DNA from: a bacterium
Lineage (GTDB): Bacteria > Planctomycetota > UBA11346
Length of the DNA stretch: 48,633 bases
Direction: 5' to 3'
NCBI GenBank assembly: GCA_020047915.1
Contig: JAIFND010000021.1
Coordinates: 1 to 48,633, forward strand
The notes under the pieces are model-generated. The model did no database searches. It had not been told where the DNA came from and worked only from the letters and a program-made list of their open reading frames with translations. Positions 24,034 through 33,209 of the stretch are shown here, piece by piece. How positions within the stretch are numbered: position 1 is the stretch's first letter; every line of letters begins with the position of its first letter. Made by a program: the position numbers and the translations under genes.

Positions 24034-25167
24034 ATGACTGCCGCCGAAACCATCGCAACTCCACCGGACCAACGCCCGCCGCGTCTGGTCTTCATCGACG
24101 TGGCGCGCAGCCTCGCCATCCTCGTCGCGCTGGCGGCCCACGCCGTCGCCATCTTCGGAGTCTGGCCGGCATTGCCGCCTGGACTGGTCAAGGCCGCTGG
24201 AAACGCGCTGTTCTACACCGCTACGCCAACCTTCTTCCTGCTTTTCGGCGTCATGCTGGAACTGGTCCAGGTCCGCCGCTGCGAGCGCGATGGAGCCCTG
24301 GCCGTCAGCCGCAGCCTTGGCCTGCGGGCTATGCAATGCTGGCTGGGCCTACTGCTCGGCATGCTCTGCGCCTGGCTCGGGGGACGTCTGACCAGCGGAC
24401 AATTGCCGGATGCCCTGCTGAATCTGATCGATACGCCAAACTCTGGCATCCTGCGCTTCTACACCGCCGCCATGCTCTTGTGCATCCCGGTGGTCATCCT
24501 GCGTCCGCGTTTCGGCCCTGCCCTGCCCATCGTGCTGGCCGGGGCACTGTGGCTTGGCGCCCCGCTGCTGCCGCTGCTGCCCTGGCCCAATGCTGAGTCG
24601 AAGTGGGGCTTCCTCTGCGGCTTCCTTGTCGGCAATCCACCGATCTGGAGTGGCGGATCACTGTGGCACAACCTCAGTGTGGTGTTTGTAGGCATGGCGT
24701 TGGGCCATCACATGCGCACTCGGGTGCAGGCCGGCCTGGTCCCGCTGGGAGGCGTTCCGGTACGCCTGTCCGTCTTCGCCTGCCTGCTCGGGATCGGTTG
24801 GTGCAGTTGGACGCTTGGACCGCAGGATCTGGTCCAGGGTTACTTCGGCACGGGCAGGCACCTGCGCACCTCCTGCCATCCTGCATACTTCCTCATCTCG
24901 ACCCTGTGCGCCCTGGGGCTGATCTGGTTGACGCAGCGCAGCTACCCGCTGAAAACGACCGTCAGGCAGGTGCGGCTGCCGATCCTCGCCCTCGGTCGTC
25001 ACTCCCTGCTCGCATTCGCGGCCGGCTGCGCGGTACTCAACCTGGTCCCTCCGGGATGGATCCCCCCCCTGTGGCTGGGCGCGACCCTGGTGATCCTGCA
25101 TCTGAGCGGAATCGTCCTGCTGGCTCGGGTCGCCGATCTGTGGGCATCGCACCGGGGTACGGCATGA
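24034..25167 (+). CDS. Acyltransferase-3 family membrane protein (polysaccharide O-acylation)
   Basis: This 377-residue protein has about ten transmembrane helices and the signature start of acyltransferase-3 proteins, RLVFIDVARSLAILVALAAH, with the Arg/Asp and His expected at the ends of helix 1. The family moves acyl groups (often acetyl or succinyl) from cytoplasm to extracytoplasmic sugars. Some parts (for example the long C-terminal helices with WGLGRHSLLAF-like ILALGRHSLLAFAAGC) resemble OpgC, which succinylates glucans. It is the first gene of the rightward operon and overlaps the next by 4 bp (ATGA). Confidence 0.83.
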   Translation: MTAAETIATPPDQRPPRLVFIDVARSLAILVALAAHAVAIFGVWPALPPGLVKAAGNALFYTATPTFFLLFGVMLELVQVRRCERDGALAVSRSLGLRAMQCWLGLLLGMLCAWLGGRLTSGQLPDALLNLIDTPNSGILRFYTAAMLLCIPVVILRPRFGPALPIVLAGALWLGAPLLPLLPWPNAESKWGFLCGFLVGNPPIWSGGSLWHNLSVVFVGMALGHHMRTRVQAGLVPLGGVPVRLSVFACLLGIGWCSWTLGPQDLVQGYFGTGRHLRTSCHPAYFLISTLCALGLIWLTQRSYPLKTTVRQVRLPILALGRHSLLAFAAGCAVLNLVPPGWIPPLWLGATLVILHLSGIVLLARVADLWASHRGTA

Positions 25168-26402
25168 GTGCCGGCGTCTCGGCATGGCCTGGACGCATGC
25201 TCGCCCTTGGTTTCGCATTCTTCGCCGGATGCCCCGTGCTGGCCAATCTGGCTGGAACCTACCTGGCCGATGGTCAGAGCTATATGGTTACCGCGGGAAT
25301 CGCTTGCGGATTCCTGCTGCTGGTCGTCCTCGGTGCCCTGCGTTTGGGTGTCCCACGCGGTGCAATCCTCACCCTGAATGGGCCGCACAGGGCCCTGGCC
25401 ATCATCGGCGGCCTGTTCTGGACGTATTGGATCCTGCTCAACCAGATCAGCCCTTCGCCCCAGCCGATGATGCAGCACCAGGTGATGCAGGTCGCGGTGT
25501 GGATGCTGCTGCCGATGCTGCTGTTCACCATATGGCGGCGCTGGATCGACGCCTACCTTGTCCTCCGCCTGCTGATCGCGCTTGATGCATTGTTCATACT
25601 TGGTCTCAGCCTGCGCTGGCTGCTTGACCTCGGTCTCAATCACGGTGGACGCTGGCACGCCGGCTACTCGTTGGAGGCCATCAGGAGCGGCCGGTATGCC
25701 ACGATGTCGCTGTGGGTGTTCGCGCTTGCCGCCTTGTGTCCGGCAGAGGTCGTTCCCCGGCGGCTGAAACTGCTCGCCCTGGCCGGCATGCCGCTGGCCC
25801 TGCTGATGATGGTCGCTGCCAACTCGCGTGGACCGTGGCTCGCCCTGGCCATCACCGTCACCGCCACCGGCGTTTCCCTGGCCCGCCTGCTGGCGCTGCG
25901 GATCGGACAGGACGTGAGGGTCCTGGCGGTGCTCCTGCTGGCGGTGGCAGGCGTTGCCGCCTTCATCGCCTGGCAGATCGGGGGCGTGGAGAGCGATTTC
26001 GAGCGCCTGTTCACCCTGACCAGCGATGGGGGCAGCGCCGCCGGTCGAGTCACCCTGGTCGCCGACCACCTGCGCCTGCTCCGCGAAACACCGCAGGCCC
26101 TGCTCTCCGGCTGCGGCTACGGCCATGGCCTGTTCTATCCGCACAACGTGCTGATCGAAGCGCTGGTCAACGGCGGACTGCTCGCCTGCCTGCTGCTGCT
26201 GGCCATGTATGCGACAGCGGTGCATGCCTGGCTGGGTCTATGCCAGCGTGATGACGTGCCCTGCCTGCTCGTTTTCGGCCTGTTCGTGGTCAGCCTGTCC
26301 GGCAGTCAGGTCAGTGGTTCGATCGCCGGCGACCTGACCTGGTTCTTCCCGCTCCTGCTCCTGCTCACCATGGCCAGACGGCCGAACATGGACCGCTTAT
26401 GA
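25164..26402 (+). CDS. O-antigen ligase/Wzy polymerase-like membrane protein
   Basis: This 412-residue protein has about ten to twelve transmembrane helices. A large periplasmic loop region carries GRVTLVADHLRLLRETP and GYGHGLFYPHNVLIEALVNG, where the PHN-x-x-x-E motif is typical of the Wzy_C (O-antigen ligase/polymerase) family. Together with Wzx, Wza and the Wzc-like protein it would complete a Wzy-dependent pathway by joining repeat units in the periplasm. ATG 25164 overlaps the preceding stop; the frame further upstream is a shadow. Confidence 0.82.
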   Translation: MSAGVSAWPGRMLALGFAFFAGCPVLANLAGTYLADGQSYMVTAGIACGFLLLVVLGALRLGVPRGAILTLNGPHRALAIIGGLFWTYWILLNQISPSPQPMMQHQVMQVAVWMLLPMLLFTIWRRWIDAYLVLRLLIALDALFILGLSLRWLLDLGLNHGGRWHAGYSLEAIRSGRYATMSLWVFALAALCPAEVVPRRLKLLALAGMPLALLMMVAANSRGPWLALAITVTATGVSLARLLALRIGQDVRVLAVLLLAVAGVAAFIAWQIGGVESDFERLFTLTSDGGSAAGRVTLVADHLRLLRETPQALLSGCGYGHGLFYPHNVLIEALVNGGLLACLLLLAMYATAVHAWLGLCQRDDVPCLLVFGLFVVSLSGSQVSGSIAGDLTWFFPLLLLLTMARRPNMDRL

Positions 26403-27151
26403 ACCGACTGCATGCCATCATACCCATGGCCGGCGAAGGGGCTCGTTTCGCCAGCATCGGCTGCGACCTGCCCAAGCCGCTGGTTCCGCTGCAGGGCCGA
26501 CCGTTCCTTTACTGGTCGGCGGCCGCCCTGCTCAAGAGCCTGCCGTTGGCGTCGCTGACCTACGTGGTGCTGCGACAGCATGTCCGCGAGCATGCCATCG
26601 ACGCGGTGATCCGCGCCTTCTTCCCCCAAGCACGCATCGTCGTACTCGATACCGTGCTCAATGGTCCGGTCCTGACCTGCCTGGCAGGTGTACTCGACCT
26701 GGATGACGATCTTCCGGTGCTGTTCAACGACTGTGACCACCTGTTCTACAGCCAGGCCCTGGTGCGCTGGGTCACTGGCGAGCGCGGCCTGGAACCCGGT
26801 CAAGGAGGCAGCCTCCTCTCCTTCGCCTCGGACAACCCGGCGTTCAGCTACCTCACCGAATCGTCGCCAGGACAGGTGCAGACCACGGTCGAGAAGCGGG
26901 TGGTCAGCAACCACGCGATCTGCGGATCCTATCTTTTCCGCAACCGTTCGGTGTTCTGCGCTGCAGCCGAGATCTACCTCGGCGCCTGCCCGTATGGCGA
27001 GTTCTACATGAGCGGAGTCTACAACCCGCTGATCGAACAAGGCTTGACGGTCAATCATCTGCCGCTCGACCTGCACCTGTCGTTCGGCACCCCGGCTGAA
27101 CTCGCAGCGATGGCTGACAATGCCCTGCTCGGCTTCTACCGTGATCAATGA
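26399..27151 (+). CDS. Sugar-phosphate/polyol nucleotidyltransferase-like protein
   Basis: This 250-residue protein has the nucleotidyltransferase Rossmann-type fold. The N-terminal loop is IIPMAGEGARF (7-17), where G-x-G-x-R binds the NTP; the lysine follows in LPKPLVPLQGRPF. FNDCDHLFY (about 109-117) supplies the metal-binding Asp. Such enzymes link a phosphorylated sugar or alcohol to CMP, UMP, GMP or dTMP. Its stop overlaps the start of the membrane-kinase fusion, and a HAD phosphatase follows, which suggests a dedicated activation module (kinase, nucleotidyltransferase, phosphatase) for a polymer decoration. The donor nucleotide cannot be told from the sequence. Confidence 0.85.
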   Translation: MNRLHAIIPMAGEGARFASIGCDLPKPLVPLQGRPFLYWSAAALLKSLPLASLTYVVLRQHVREHAIDAVIRAFFPQARIVVLDTVLNGPVLTCLAGVLDLDDDLPVLFNDCDHLFYSQALVRWVTGERGLEPGQGGSLLSFASDNPAFSYLTESSPGQVQTTVEKRVVSNHAICGSYLFRNRSVFCAAAEIYLGACPYGEFYMSGVYNPLIEQGLTVNHLPLDLHLSFGTPAELAAMADNALLGFYRDQ

Positions 27152-29072
27152 CCCGTCGCTGCTCCTTGCCGCCATCGCGTGCCTGTTCCTCGGGCATGTG
27201 CTCAAGGCAGCGCGTTGGGGACTTTTCGTCACCCCCTTTCAGGCCGTACGCAAGGCGCATCTGTTCCGCGCCCTGGCCATCGGTTACGCCCTCAACATCA
27301 TCCTGCCATTCCGCGTCGGGGAACTGGCGCGGGCCTGGGTCCTCACCCGCCTGAGCCGGCTGCCGTTCAGCCAGTCCCTCTCGACCATCATCCTCGACCG
27401 CCTGTGCGACCTGCTCGTCGCCATCGCCCTGATCACCGGACTGGTCGCCTGCGGTTGGTTGGCCGTGCCGTTGCTCTGGCCCGTGGTGATCGCTGCCCTG
27501 ACGCTGGCGGTGCTGCTGATGGCTGCCAGCAACCACTGGCTGCTCAAGCGGACCTGCTTAGCCCTGGCGGCACCTTTCAATGTGCCGATCAGGCGCTGGC
27601 TGCTGATGTGCTGCTGGTCGTTTTTCACCGCCGTACGTATGCTTGCACGGCGACGTACCGCAGGGTTGTTCGCCGCCTACACCCTCGCCATGTGGGCGGC
27701 CTATCTTGCCGCCTTCCTCCTGATCAGCCATGCCCTGTTCAGCGATCATCCGGGCAGCTTCGTCCAACGCCTTGCCGACCATTACCTGCCCAGCAACCTG
27801 CACCGCAGCGTCCTCGACCTGCCGGTCGGACCAGACGAACTGCTATATCTGGCCTTCCTGCTGGTCCCCCTGGCTTTGATCCAGTTTTATGGCGTCATTC
27901 AGGGGCGCCTGTACCGCGCCATCCCGCTCATCCACGACTCGATCACCCGCTCCTTCCAGCGCATGTTCTCGGCCCAGGAGCATGTCCGGCTGCTGCCATT
28001 CCTCGATGAGGGGGATCAGCAGCTCTACCTCGAATCGTTCTTCACCTCGTACGACAATCATGCCGTGCTCACCCTGCTGGAGCAGAACCAGGACATCGCC
28101 GTGCTGCGCAATGTCTCAGGCGGTTCGAATGCCATCACCATGCTCGCCCTGCACCAGGACCGCATGATCTACCGCAAGTACGCCATCGGCCCGGAAGCGA
28201 ACCGGCTGCGTCTGCAGCATGCCTGGATCGTCGAGAATGCAGGGCGCTTGCCCCTGTCACCGGTGCTGGCCTGCAAGGATGTCCCGGGATACTTCTCCTA
28301 CGACATGCCGCATGCGGCCCAGGCCTACGATCTCTTTACCCATATCCACAGCCACGATTCCGGCCGCTGCTGGCGGCTGTTGCATGTATTGCTCGACACC
28401 CTCGCCGAACGGTTGCACCAGCCCAGCCTCAAGCCCAGCGACCCGAACCTGGTCAAAGCCTATCTGCGGGACAAATACCTGGCCAACCTGCGCCTGGTGC
28501 TGCAGGCTCCGAGGTGCGCTGCGCTCGCGGCGCCGGATGAATTGCTGATCAACAACCTCCCTTGCCGTAACCTCGCCTGGTTCGCCGACCGCCTCGATGT
28601 CTCCGTCCTTGCCCGGATGTTGGCCAGCGACCGCACCTGCACGGTGCACGGTGACCTGACGGTGGAGAACATCATCATCGATCCGGGATCGCAGGCCGGC
28701 TACTACCTGATCGATCCGAACCCAGTGAACATCTTCAATTCGGAGATGATCGATTTCGCCAAGCTGCGCCAATCGCTGCACTTCGGCTATGAATTCCTCT
28801 GTCGCGAATCGATCTGCCGGATCCAGGGCCGGACGGTGATCTTCCGCCATGCGATCAGCAACTCCTACCAGGACCTATGCGCCCGCTTCGACGCTTACCT
28901 GCTTGATCGGTTCGGCGAAGCAGGCCTGCGTAGCGTATGCTTCCACGAGCTGGTGCACTACGCGCGCATGATGCCCTACAAGATCAGGCAGGGCGAGACC
29001 TCCGCCCATATCTTCTACGCCTCCCTGGTCGTCCTGCACAACCGTTTTGAGGAGCGCTTCCATGTCTGCTGA
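27141..29072 (+). CDS. Fusion of an UPF0104/LPG-synthase-like membrane domain with an APH-type kinase domain
   Basis: From GTG 27141 the protein has 643 residues. About 1-260 is a multi-helix membrane domain with the hallmark FRVGELARAWVL plus STIILDRLCDLLV of the LPG_synthase_TM (UPF0104) family, which includes flippase-like and AglD-type proteins. About 290-640 is an aminoglycoside-phosphotransferase/choline-kinase-like domain: an N-lobe with SGGSNAITMLAL and a probable ATP lysine in YRKYA; the catalytic loop VHGDLTVEN with Asp505 and Asn510; and the metal Asp525 in YLIDPNP. I know of no characterised protein with this fusion. The preceding gene's stop overlaps this start by 11 bp, and a HAD phosphatase overlaps its end by 11 bp. 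ATG 27120 would lie further inside the preceding gene and adds nothing recognisable. Confidence 0.75.
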   Translation: MINDPSLLLAAIACLFLGHVLKAARWGLFVTPFQAVRKAHLFRALAIGYALNIILPFRVGELARAWVLTRLSRLPFSQSLSTIILDRLCDLLVAIALITGLVACGWLAVPLLWPVVIAALTLAVLLMAASNHWLLKRTCLALAAPFNVPIRRWLLMCCWSFFTAVRMLARRRTAGLFAAYTLAMWAAYLAAFLLISHALFSDHPGSFVQRLADHYLPSNLHRSVLDLPVGPDELLYLAFLLVPLALIQFYGVIQGRLYRAIPLIHDSITRSFQRMFSAQEHVRLLPFLDEGDQQLYLESFFTSYDNHAVLTLLEQNQDIAVLRNVSGGSNAITMLALHQDRMIYRKYAIGPEANRLRLQHAWIVENAGRLPLSPVLACKDVPGYFSYDMPHAAQAYDLFTHIHSHDSGRCWRLLHVLLDTLAERLHQPSLKPSDPNLVKAYLRDKYLANLRLVLQAPRCAALAAPDELLINNLPCRNLAWFADRLDVSVLARMLASDRTCTVHGDLTVENIIIDPGSQAGYYLIDPNPVNIFNSEMIDFAKLRQSLHFGYEFLCRESICRIQGRTVIFRHAISNSYQDLCARFDAYLLDRFGEAGLRSVCFHELVHYARMMPYKIRQGETSAHIFYASLVVLHNRFEERFHVC

Positions 29073-29643
29073 ATCCGCCCTGCTCTTCGATCTCGACGGC
29101 ACCCTGGCCGACACCTGGGAGGTCAACTATCTGAGCTATCGCGACAGCCTGGCCGAGGTGGGTATAGACTGCACCCGCGATTCCTTCACCCCCTGCTATG
29201 GCTGCCACTGGCGTGATTTCCTCCCCACACTCGCTGGTTCCCGCGACGAGCTCCAGTTGCAGCGCATCCATCGGCGCAAGCAGGAGATCTATCCTCAGCA
29301 CCTTGGTGCGGCGCAGGCGAACATCCCGCTGGTCGGACTGTTGCGTTCATCCAGGCTGGCCTGGCCTATCGGTCTGGTCACCAGCGCCTCGCGCGACAAC
29401 ACCGAACTGCTGCTTACCCATCTCGGCCTCGCCGACGACTTCGATCACATCGTCACCGGTGATGACGTCATGGCGGCCAAACCGCATCCGGAAGGCTACC
29501 TGCGCTGCCTGGCCGGACTGCGCGCCGGCACCGCGGGCAGCCTGGCCTTCGAGGACTCGAAAAACGGCATTGCCGCTGCAAGGACGGCTGGCCTGACCGT
29601 GATGATCGTCAGCGGATTCCCAGCGCAGCGCAGCGACGCTTAG
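29062..29643 (+). CDS. HAD-superfamily phosphatase
   Basis: This 193-residue protein has all HAD motifs: LFDLDGTLAD (nucleophile Asp at residue 10 and general acid Asp at 12), TSASRDN for motif II, the lysine in AAKPHPEGY, and AFEDSKNGIAAARTAG for motif IV. A helical cap follows motif I, as in the beta-phosphoglucomutase/phosphoglycolate phosphatase group. It would dephosphorylate a small metabolite. TTGAGGAGCGC before the ATG gives a good ribosome site, and the start overlaps the kinase fusion by 11 bp, so the two are made together. Confidence 0.87.
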   Translation: MSAESALLFDLDGTLADTWEVNYLSYRDSLAEVGIDCTRDSFTPCYGCHWRDFLPTLAGSRDELQLQRIHRRKQEIYPQHLGAAQANIPLVGLLRSSRLAWPIGLVTSASRDNTELLLTHLGLADDFDHIVTGDDVMAAKPHPEGYLRCLAGLRAGTAGSLAFEDSKNGIAAARTAGLTVMIVSGFPAQRSDA

Positions 29644-29692
29644 GCCTATACCCCTCTGCTCGGTGCCACCGGATCGTGATGCTACGACCGGC

Positions 29693-30958
29693 ATGCCGCC
29701 CCGCCCCAACCTCCAGGTACCCGCAGCCGAGTACGTGGATGCCGGCAGGCTGACCCTGCTGGTGGCTCTGGCGCTGACCTGTCCTTCGGCCGAGGTAGCG
29801 GAGATGGCGGATGTCGAGGTCGGCAGCATGACCATCGCCCCGGCCGGTGATCTGCGCGACAGCGAGCATCGCTTCGAATTCCACCCGAAGGCTCTGCTGG
29901 GCGGCGGATGGGACAGCGCAGTGATGGCTAGCTCCCAGGGCAATGGCGGAGACGATACCTGGTTCAGCGGGCTTGCCGGTATCCTCGTCCGCTACCATCC
30001 CCGACGTGGGCTTGACGCCAGCCTAGACGCCGAGTTGGAACAGACCGAGTGGCAGCGAAACCCACGACTCGATACCGACGCCGGACTGCTGCGCGCCCGC
30101 TTCGACTATCGGGCCCCTGCGCTGGCCTGGGTCGGTGATGCGGCGTGGCGCCGCTCGCAAGAGAGCCTCCTGACAACGGGAGAACAGGTCACCCAGGACC
30201 ACTATGTGTTCCATACCAGGATTGGCCACATGGGCGGCTTCTGGTGGGAGGAAGTGACCGCCTCCATCGGTCGCCTCGACTACCTGCAGGGGACTGCCAG
30301 CTTTGACGACCGTCAGGGTGACCGCATTACCGGCCAAGCCGGAGTCCGCTTCGGACTTCATGAAGGTGGAGATCGTGTTTTCGTCGCCGTGAATGGCGAA
30401 ACCGTTCACTACTCTGTCGATGAACGCTTCAATGACTGCCAAGCCCTTGTCGCCACGGCCGGAGGAATCTTCCCTGCCTCCGACCGTTCGCTCTTTCGAG
30501 TTGAAGCAGGTGCCGAAGTCCGCCGGTATGCCGATGACTATCATCATGATTCCGTCAATGGGGATCAGCTGGCGCTGGCCCCCTGGTGGGACCTGGGCGG
30601 GGTATGGTCCTGGCAGGCTGGTGATCGGCTGGAGGCACGCCTCTACAGCGATCTTGCCGACAGCCTGACCAGCAATGCCACCTGGAGTCTCGGAGTTGCC
30701 GTCGCGGCGCGACGCGAACTCACCCCCCGCCTGGCGGTCGATGCCGGACTCGACCTTTCCGAAGCCCGCGACGCCGGCCTCAACCACGCCAGCCCCAGCC
30801 TGCAGCGGCGGATCTACGCCGCTTCACTGGCCGGCCAATATGCCGTAGCCACCGGCCTGGCAGCCCGACTGCGGGCCGACCTCACACGCGTCGATCCCGA
30901 TTCCGGAAAAGGCTACGAGCGTCTCGAACTCCGGCTCGAACTCGCCTACGTCCATTGA
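29693..30958 (+). CDS. Outer-membrane beta-barrel protein
   Basis: This 421-residue protein has a hydrophobic N-terminal segment (about 19-34) that could be a signal peptide. It then has a long run of alternating hydrophobic/polar beta-strands, for example LDASLDAELEQTEWQRNP, LLRARFDYRAPALAWVG and YERLELRLELAYVH, the last with the aromatic-rich end expected of a barrel strand. Similar barrels are common in exopolysaccharide loci, where they may replace the outer-membrane helix missing in the short Wza relative. The start is uncertain; ATG 29693 gives the clearest signal peptide. A 49-bp gap separates it from the HAD gene. Confidence 0.7.
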   Translation: MPPRPNLQVPAAEYVDAGRLTLLVALALTCPSAEVAEMADVEVGSMTIAPAGDLRDSEHRFEFHPKALLGGGWDSAVMASSQGNGGDDTWFSGLAGILVRYHPRRGLDASLDAELEQTEWQRNPRLDTDAGLLRARFDYRAPALAWVGDAAWRRSQESLLTTGEQVTQDHYVFHTRIGHMGGFWWEEVTASIGRLDYLQGTASFDDRQGDRITGQAGVRFGLHEGGDRVFVAVNGETVHYSVDERFNDCQALVATAGGIFPASDRSLFRVEAGAEVRRYADDYHHDSVNGDQLALAPWWDLGGVWSWQAGDRLEARLYSDLADSLTSNATWSLGVAVAARRELTPRLAVDAGLDLSEARDAGLNHASPSLQRRIYAASLAGQYAVATGLAARLRADLTRVDPDSGKGYERLELRLELAYVH

Positions 30959-30966
30959 AAGGCACC

Positions 30967-31557
30967 ATGAACACCCCCGCCCTCCTCATCGCCCCCCTCC
31001 CGCTGGCGTTCAGGCCTTCGCGCTCGACCTCCAGTTGGACCCTGCGCGTCAAACTCGCACGCGTTGCCTGGGCATTGTTCTCCCCGTTGTTCTGGCCGAT
31101 ATGGGGGCGTTTCGGCAGTCGTCCGCGGATCTGGGCCCTGCGTCTTTTCGGTGCCCGGATCGGCACCTCATGCCTGGTTTGCGGCGGGGTAAAGGTCTGG
31201 ATGCCTTGGAACCTGCTGATGGGCGATGGCAGCACGCTGGGACCGGGAGTCGAAGTCTATAATTTCGCACGTATCTCCATCGGCCAGGAGACGACCATCA
31301 GCCAGTATGCCTATCTGTGCTCGGCAACCCATGACTACACCTTGCCCGACATGCCTCTGCGGATGTTCCCGATAAACATCGGTTCGGGAGCGTGGGTGTG
31401 TGCACGCGCCTTCATCGGTCCACGCGTGAATATCGGCGACGGCACCGTCATCGGTGCCGCCTCGGTGGTGACCAACGACATGCCGTCGTGGATGGTCTGC
31501 GCCGGAAATCCATGCCGTCAGCTCAAACCGCGCATTCTCCAGGAAACCCAGTCATGA
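30967..31557 (+). CDS. WcaF-like hexapeptide-repeat acetyltransferase
   Basis: This 196-residue protein has the left-handed beta-helix repeats of LbH acetyltransferases, with the WcaF-type start NKLARVA-like KLARVAWALFSPLFWP, GGVKVWMPWNLLMGDGSTLG, and an acetyl-CoA-binding NIGDGTVIGAASVVTNDMPS followed by AGNPCRQLKPR. It would O-acetylate a sugar of the repeat unit in the cytoplasm, complementing the membrane acyltransferase at 24034. The family usually uses a catalytic His in the SATHDY segment, which is present. ATG 30967 is preferred to a TTG at 30955; its stop overlaps the next start (ATGA). Confidence 0.88.
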   Translation: MNTPALLIAPLPLAFRPSRSTSSWTLRVKLARVAWALFSPLFWPIWGRFGSRPRIWALRLFGARIGTSCLVCGGVKVWMPWNLLMGDGSTLGPGVEVYNFARISIGQETTISQYAYLCSATHDYTLPDMPLRMFPINIGSGAWVCARAFIGPRVNIGDGTVIGAASVVTNDMPSWMVCAGNPCRQLKPRILQETQS

Positions 31558-32414
31558 TCTCCGTCATCGTCCTGACGCGCAACGAAGAACGTGATCTGCC
31601 AGGCTGCCTGGAGGCGGTCTCCTGGTCTGACGACGTCCATGTGTACGACTCCCTGTCAACCGACCGGACCCTGGAGGTGGCCGCAGCCCATCACGCCACG
31701 ATCACCCAGCGCCGGTTCGACGACTGGTCGACGCATCAGAATTGGGGGCTGCGGCATATCCCCTTCCGCCATCCGTGGGTCCTCTACGTGGATGCCGATG
31801 AGCGCGTGACGCCTGGACTACGTGATGGACTGCTCGCGGCAGCAGCAGACCCCAATGATCGGATGGCCTTCCGCATCGAGCGGCACGACTATTTCATGGG
31901 CCGCTGGCTACGCCACGTCCAGGCGACGTCGTCCTACATCCGCCTGTTCCGGCCTGCGCACGTGCACTACGAACGCCTTGTCAATCCCATCACCCTGGTG
32001 GATGGACCGATTGGCTCGATCGCCGGACATCTCGACCACTACCCATTCAGCAAGGGACTCGACAACTGGTTCGAACGCCACAACGGCTACAGCCGCATGG
32101 AAGCGCAGCAGATCCTCGCCGATCGCGCCACCGGCAGGAGCTTCAGCGTCGGCAAGGCCCTGTTCAGTGCGGACCCGCAGGAACGCCGCCACCACCAGAA
32201 GGAACTGTTCAATCGGCTTCCCTTCCGACCGACCCTGCAATTTCTGCTTCTCTATGTGGCCAAGGGGGGATTCCTCGATGGGCAGGCCGGATACACCTAT
32301 GCACGTATGCGCTCCATCTACGAGGCGATGATCGGGATGAAGCTTGCCGACCTCAAACGCGGCAGCCCCGAGGTCTGTTCCATCCCGCAGATGGCGGGAC
32401 CGCTGACCGGCTGA
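31554..32414 (+). CDS. GT2 glycosyltransferase (WaaE/KdtX-like)
   Basis: This 286-residue GT-A enzyme starts MISVIVLTRNEERDLPGCLE and has SWSDDVHVYDSLSTDRT and WVLYVDADERVTP, where DADE carries the metal-binding Asp of GT2. The pattern fits the WaaE/LgtF/KdtX group of beta-glycosyltransferases. It would add a sugar to the repeat unit. It is the last gene of the rightward operon, ending 6 bp from the stop of the convergent pseudopilin gene. Confidence 0.86.
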   Translation: MISVIVLTRNEERDLPGCLEAVSWSDDVHVYDSLSTDRTLEVAAAHHATITQRRFDDWSTHQNWGLRHIPFRHPWVLYVDADERVTPGLRDGLLAAAADPNDRMAFRIERHDYFMGRWLRHVQATSSYIRLFRPAHVHYERLVNPITLVDGPIGSIAGHLDHYPFSKGLDNWFERHNGYSRMEAQQILADRATGRSFSVGKALFSADPQERRHHQKELFNRLPFRPTLQFLLLYVAKGGFLDGQAGYTYARMRSIYEAMIGMKLADLKRGSPEVCSIPQMAGPLTG

Positions 32415-32420
32415 GCGTGG

Positions 32421-33206
32421 TCATTGCACCATCGATCCCGGCCGGCTCAGTCCGATGATCGCCTCGGCAGGAGTTGCGGAACTGGTCCGCCCATCGCAAT
32501 AGACGTAGTTGGCCTTGCCGTGATGCCGATTCGGGTCGCCGTTGCAGCGATCGCTGGCGGTGGCCGGTCCGGTAAAGTCCCAATTGGTGAACTGCAACCG
32601 ACCGGCCACAAGGAGCAAGCGCAGGACATGGTCAGTGCGCATGTAGGAGTCTCCAGCCAGGATTCGCTGGCTGACCTGACGAATCCGGCCAAGCGGCCAG
32701 AATACGAAGTTGGGGTCCGGAGCCGCCCAGGTGAATCCGGGCGCCGAGACACTGCAGTGCAAGGACGTGTAGTCTTGGCCAGGCCGGTCGTTCATGCCAT
32801 AGCCAGAGTCCCACTCGGCCCCGGCCCCGATGCGCTGAAAGCTGGGGCACCGCGTCGCCTTGGCCCAGCTCGCGGCGTGGGCATCCGGCAATTCATCGGC
32901 GTCGAGATATGGGCTAATGCTGTAGGCCCAGCTGACCCGTCCGCTGGCTATGGGCGGCAATTCGACCGCCGGCAACAATCCATCGAAGTCTTCAGCGTAT
33001 GCGAAGGTCGCCAGCCCGACCTGGCGTAGATTATTACGACAGCTGGTCTCCTGCGCAGCCCGCCGGATCAGGGTGATCGCGGGTACGAGGAGACCGGTGA
33101 GCAGGGCGATGATGGCAAGTGTCATCAACAGCTCGACCAGCGAGAAGGCAGTCCTCTGGCAACCAGCCGATAACCAGGCAGTTGGCGGCGGCTGATGCCA
33201 GAACAT
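32421..33206 (-). CDS. Type II/IV pseudopilin-like protein with H-X9-DG tail
   Basis: This 261-residue protein has a prepilin N-terminus: a short basic leader and then AFSLVELLMTLAIIALLTGL (residues 20-39), with the processed Phe and the +5 Glu in place; the residue before the cut is Ala instead of the usual Gly. The C-terminal region has H-X9-DG (HHGKANYVYCDG), the hallmark of the large PVC-type prepilin families (DUF1559-like). The body CRNNLRQVGLATFAYAEDFDGLLP is also characteristic. It would be exported and assembled with a type II secretion or type IV pilus machine. It follows the secreted esterase with a 3-bp gap on the same strand. Confidence 0.88.
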   Translation of the reverse strand: MFWHQPPPTAWLSAGCQRTAFSLVELLMTLAIIALLTGLLVPAITLIRRAAQETSCRNNLRQVGLATFAYAEDFDGLLPAVELPPIASGRVSWAYSISPYLDADELPDAHAASWAKATRCPSFQRIGAGAEWDSGYGMNDRPGQDYTSLHCSVSAPGFTWAAPDPNFVFWPLGRIRQVSQRILAGDSYMRTDHVLRLLLVAGRLQFTNWDFTGPATASDRCNGDPNRHHGKANYVYCDGRTSSATPAEAIIGLSRPGSMVQ

Positions 33207-33209
33207 GTT

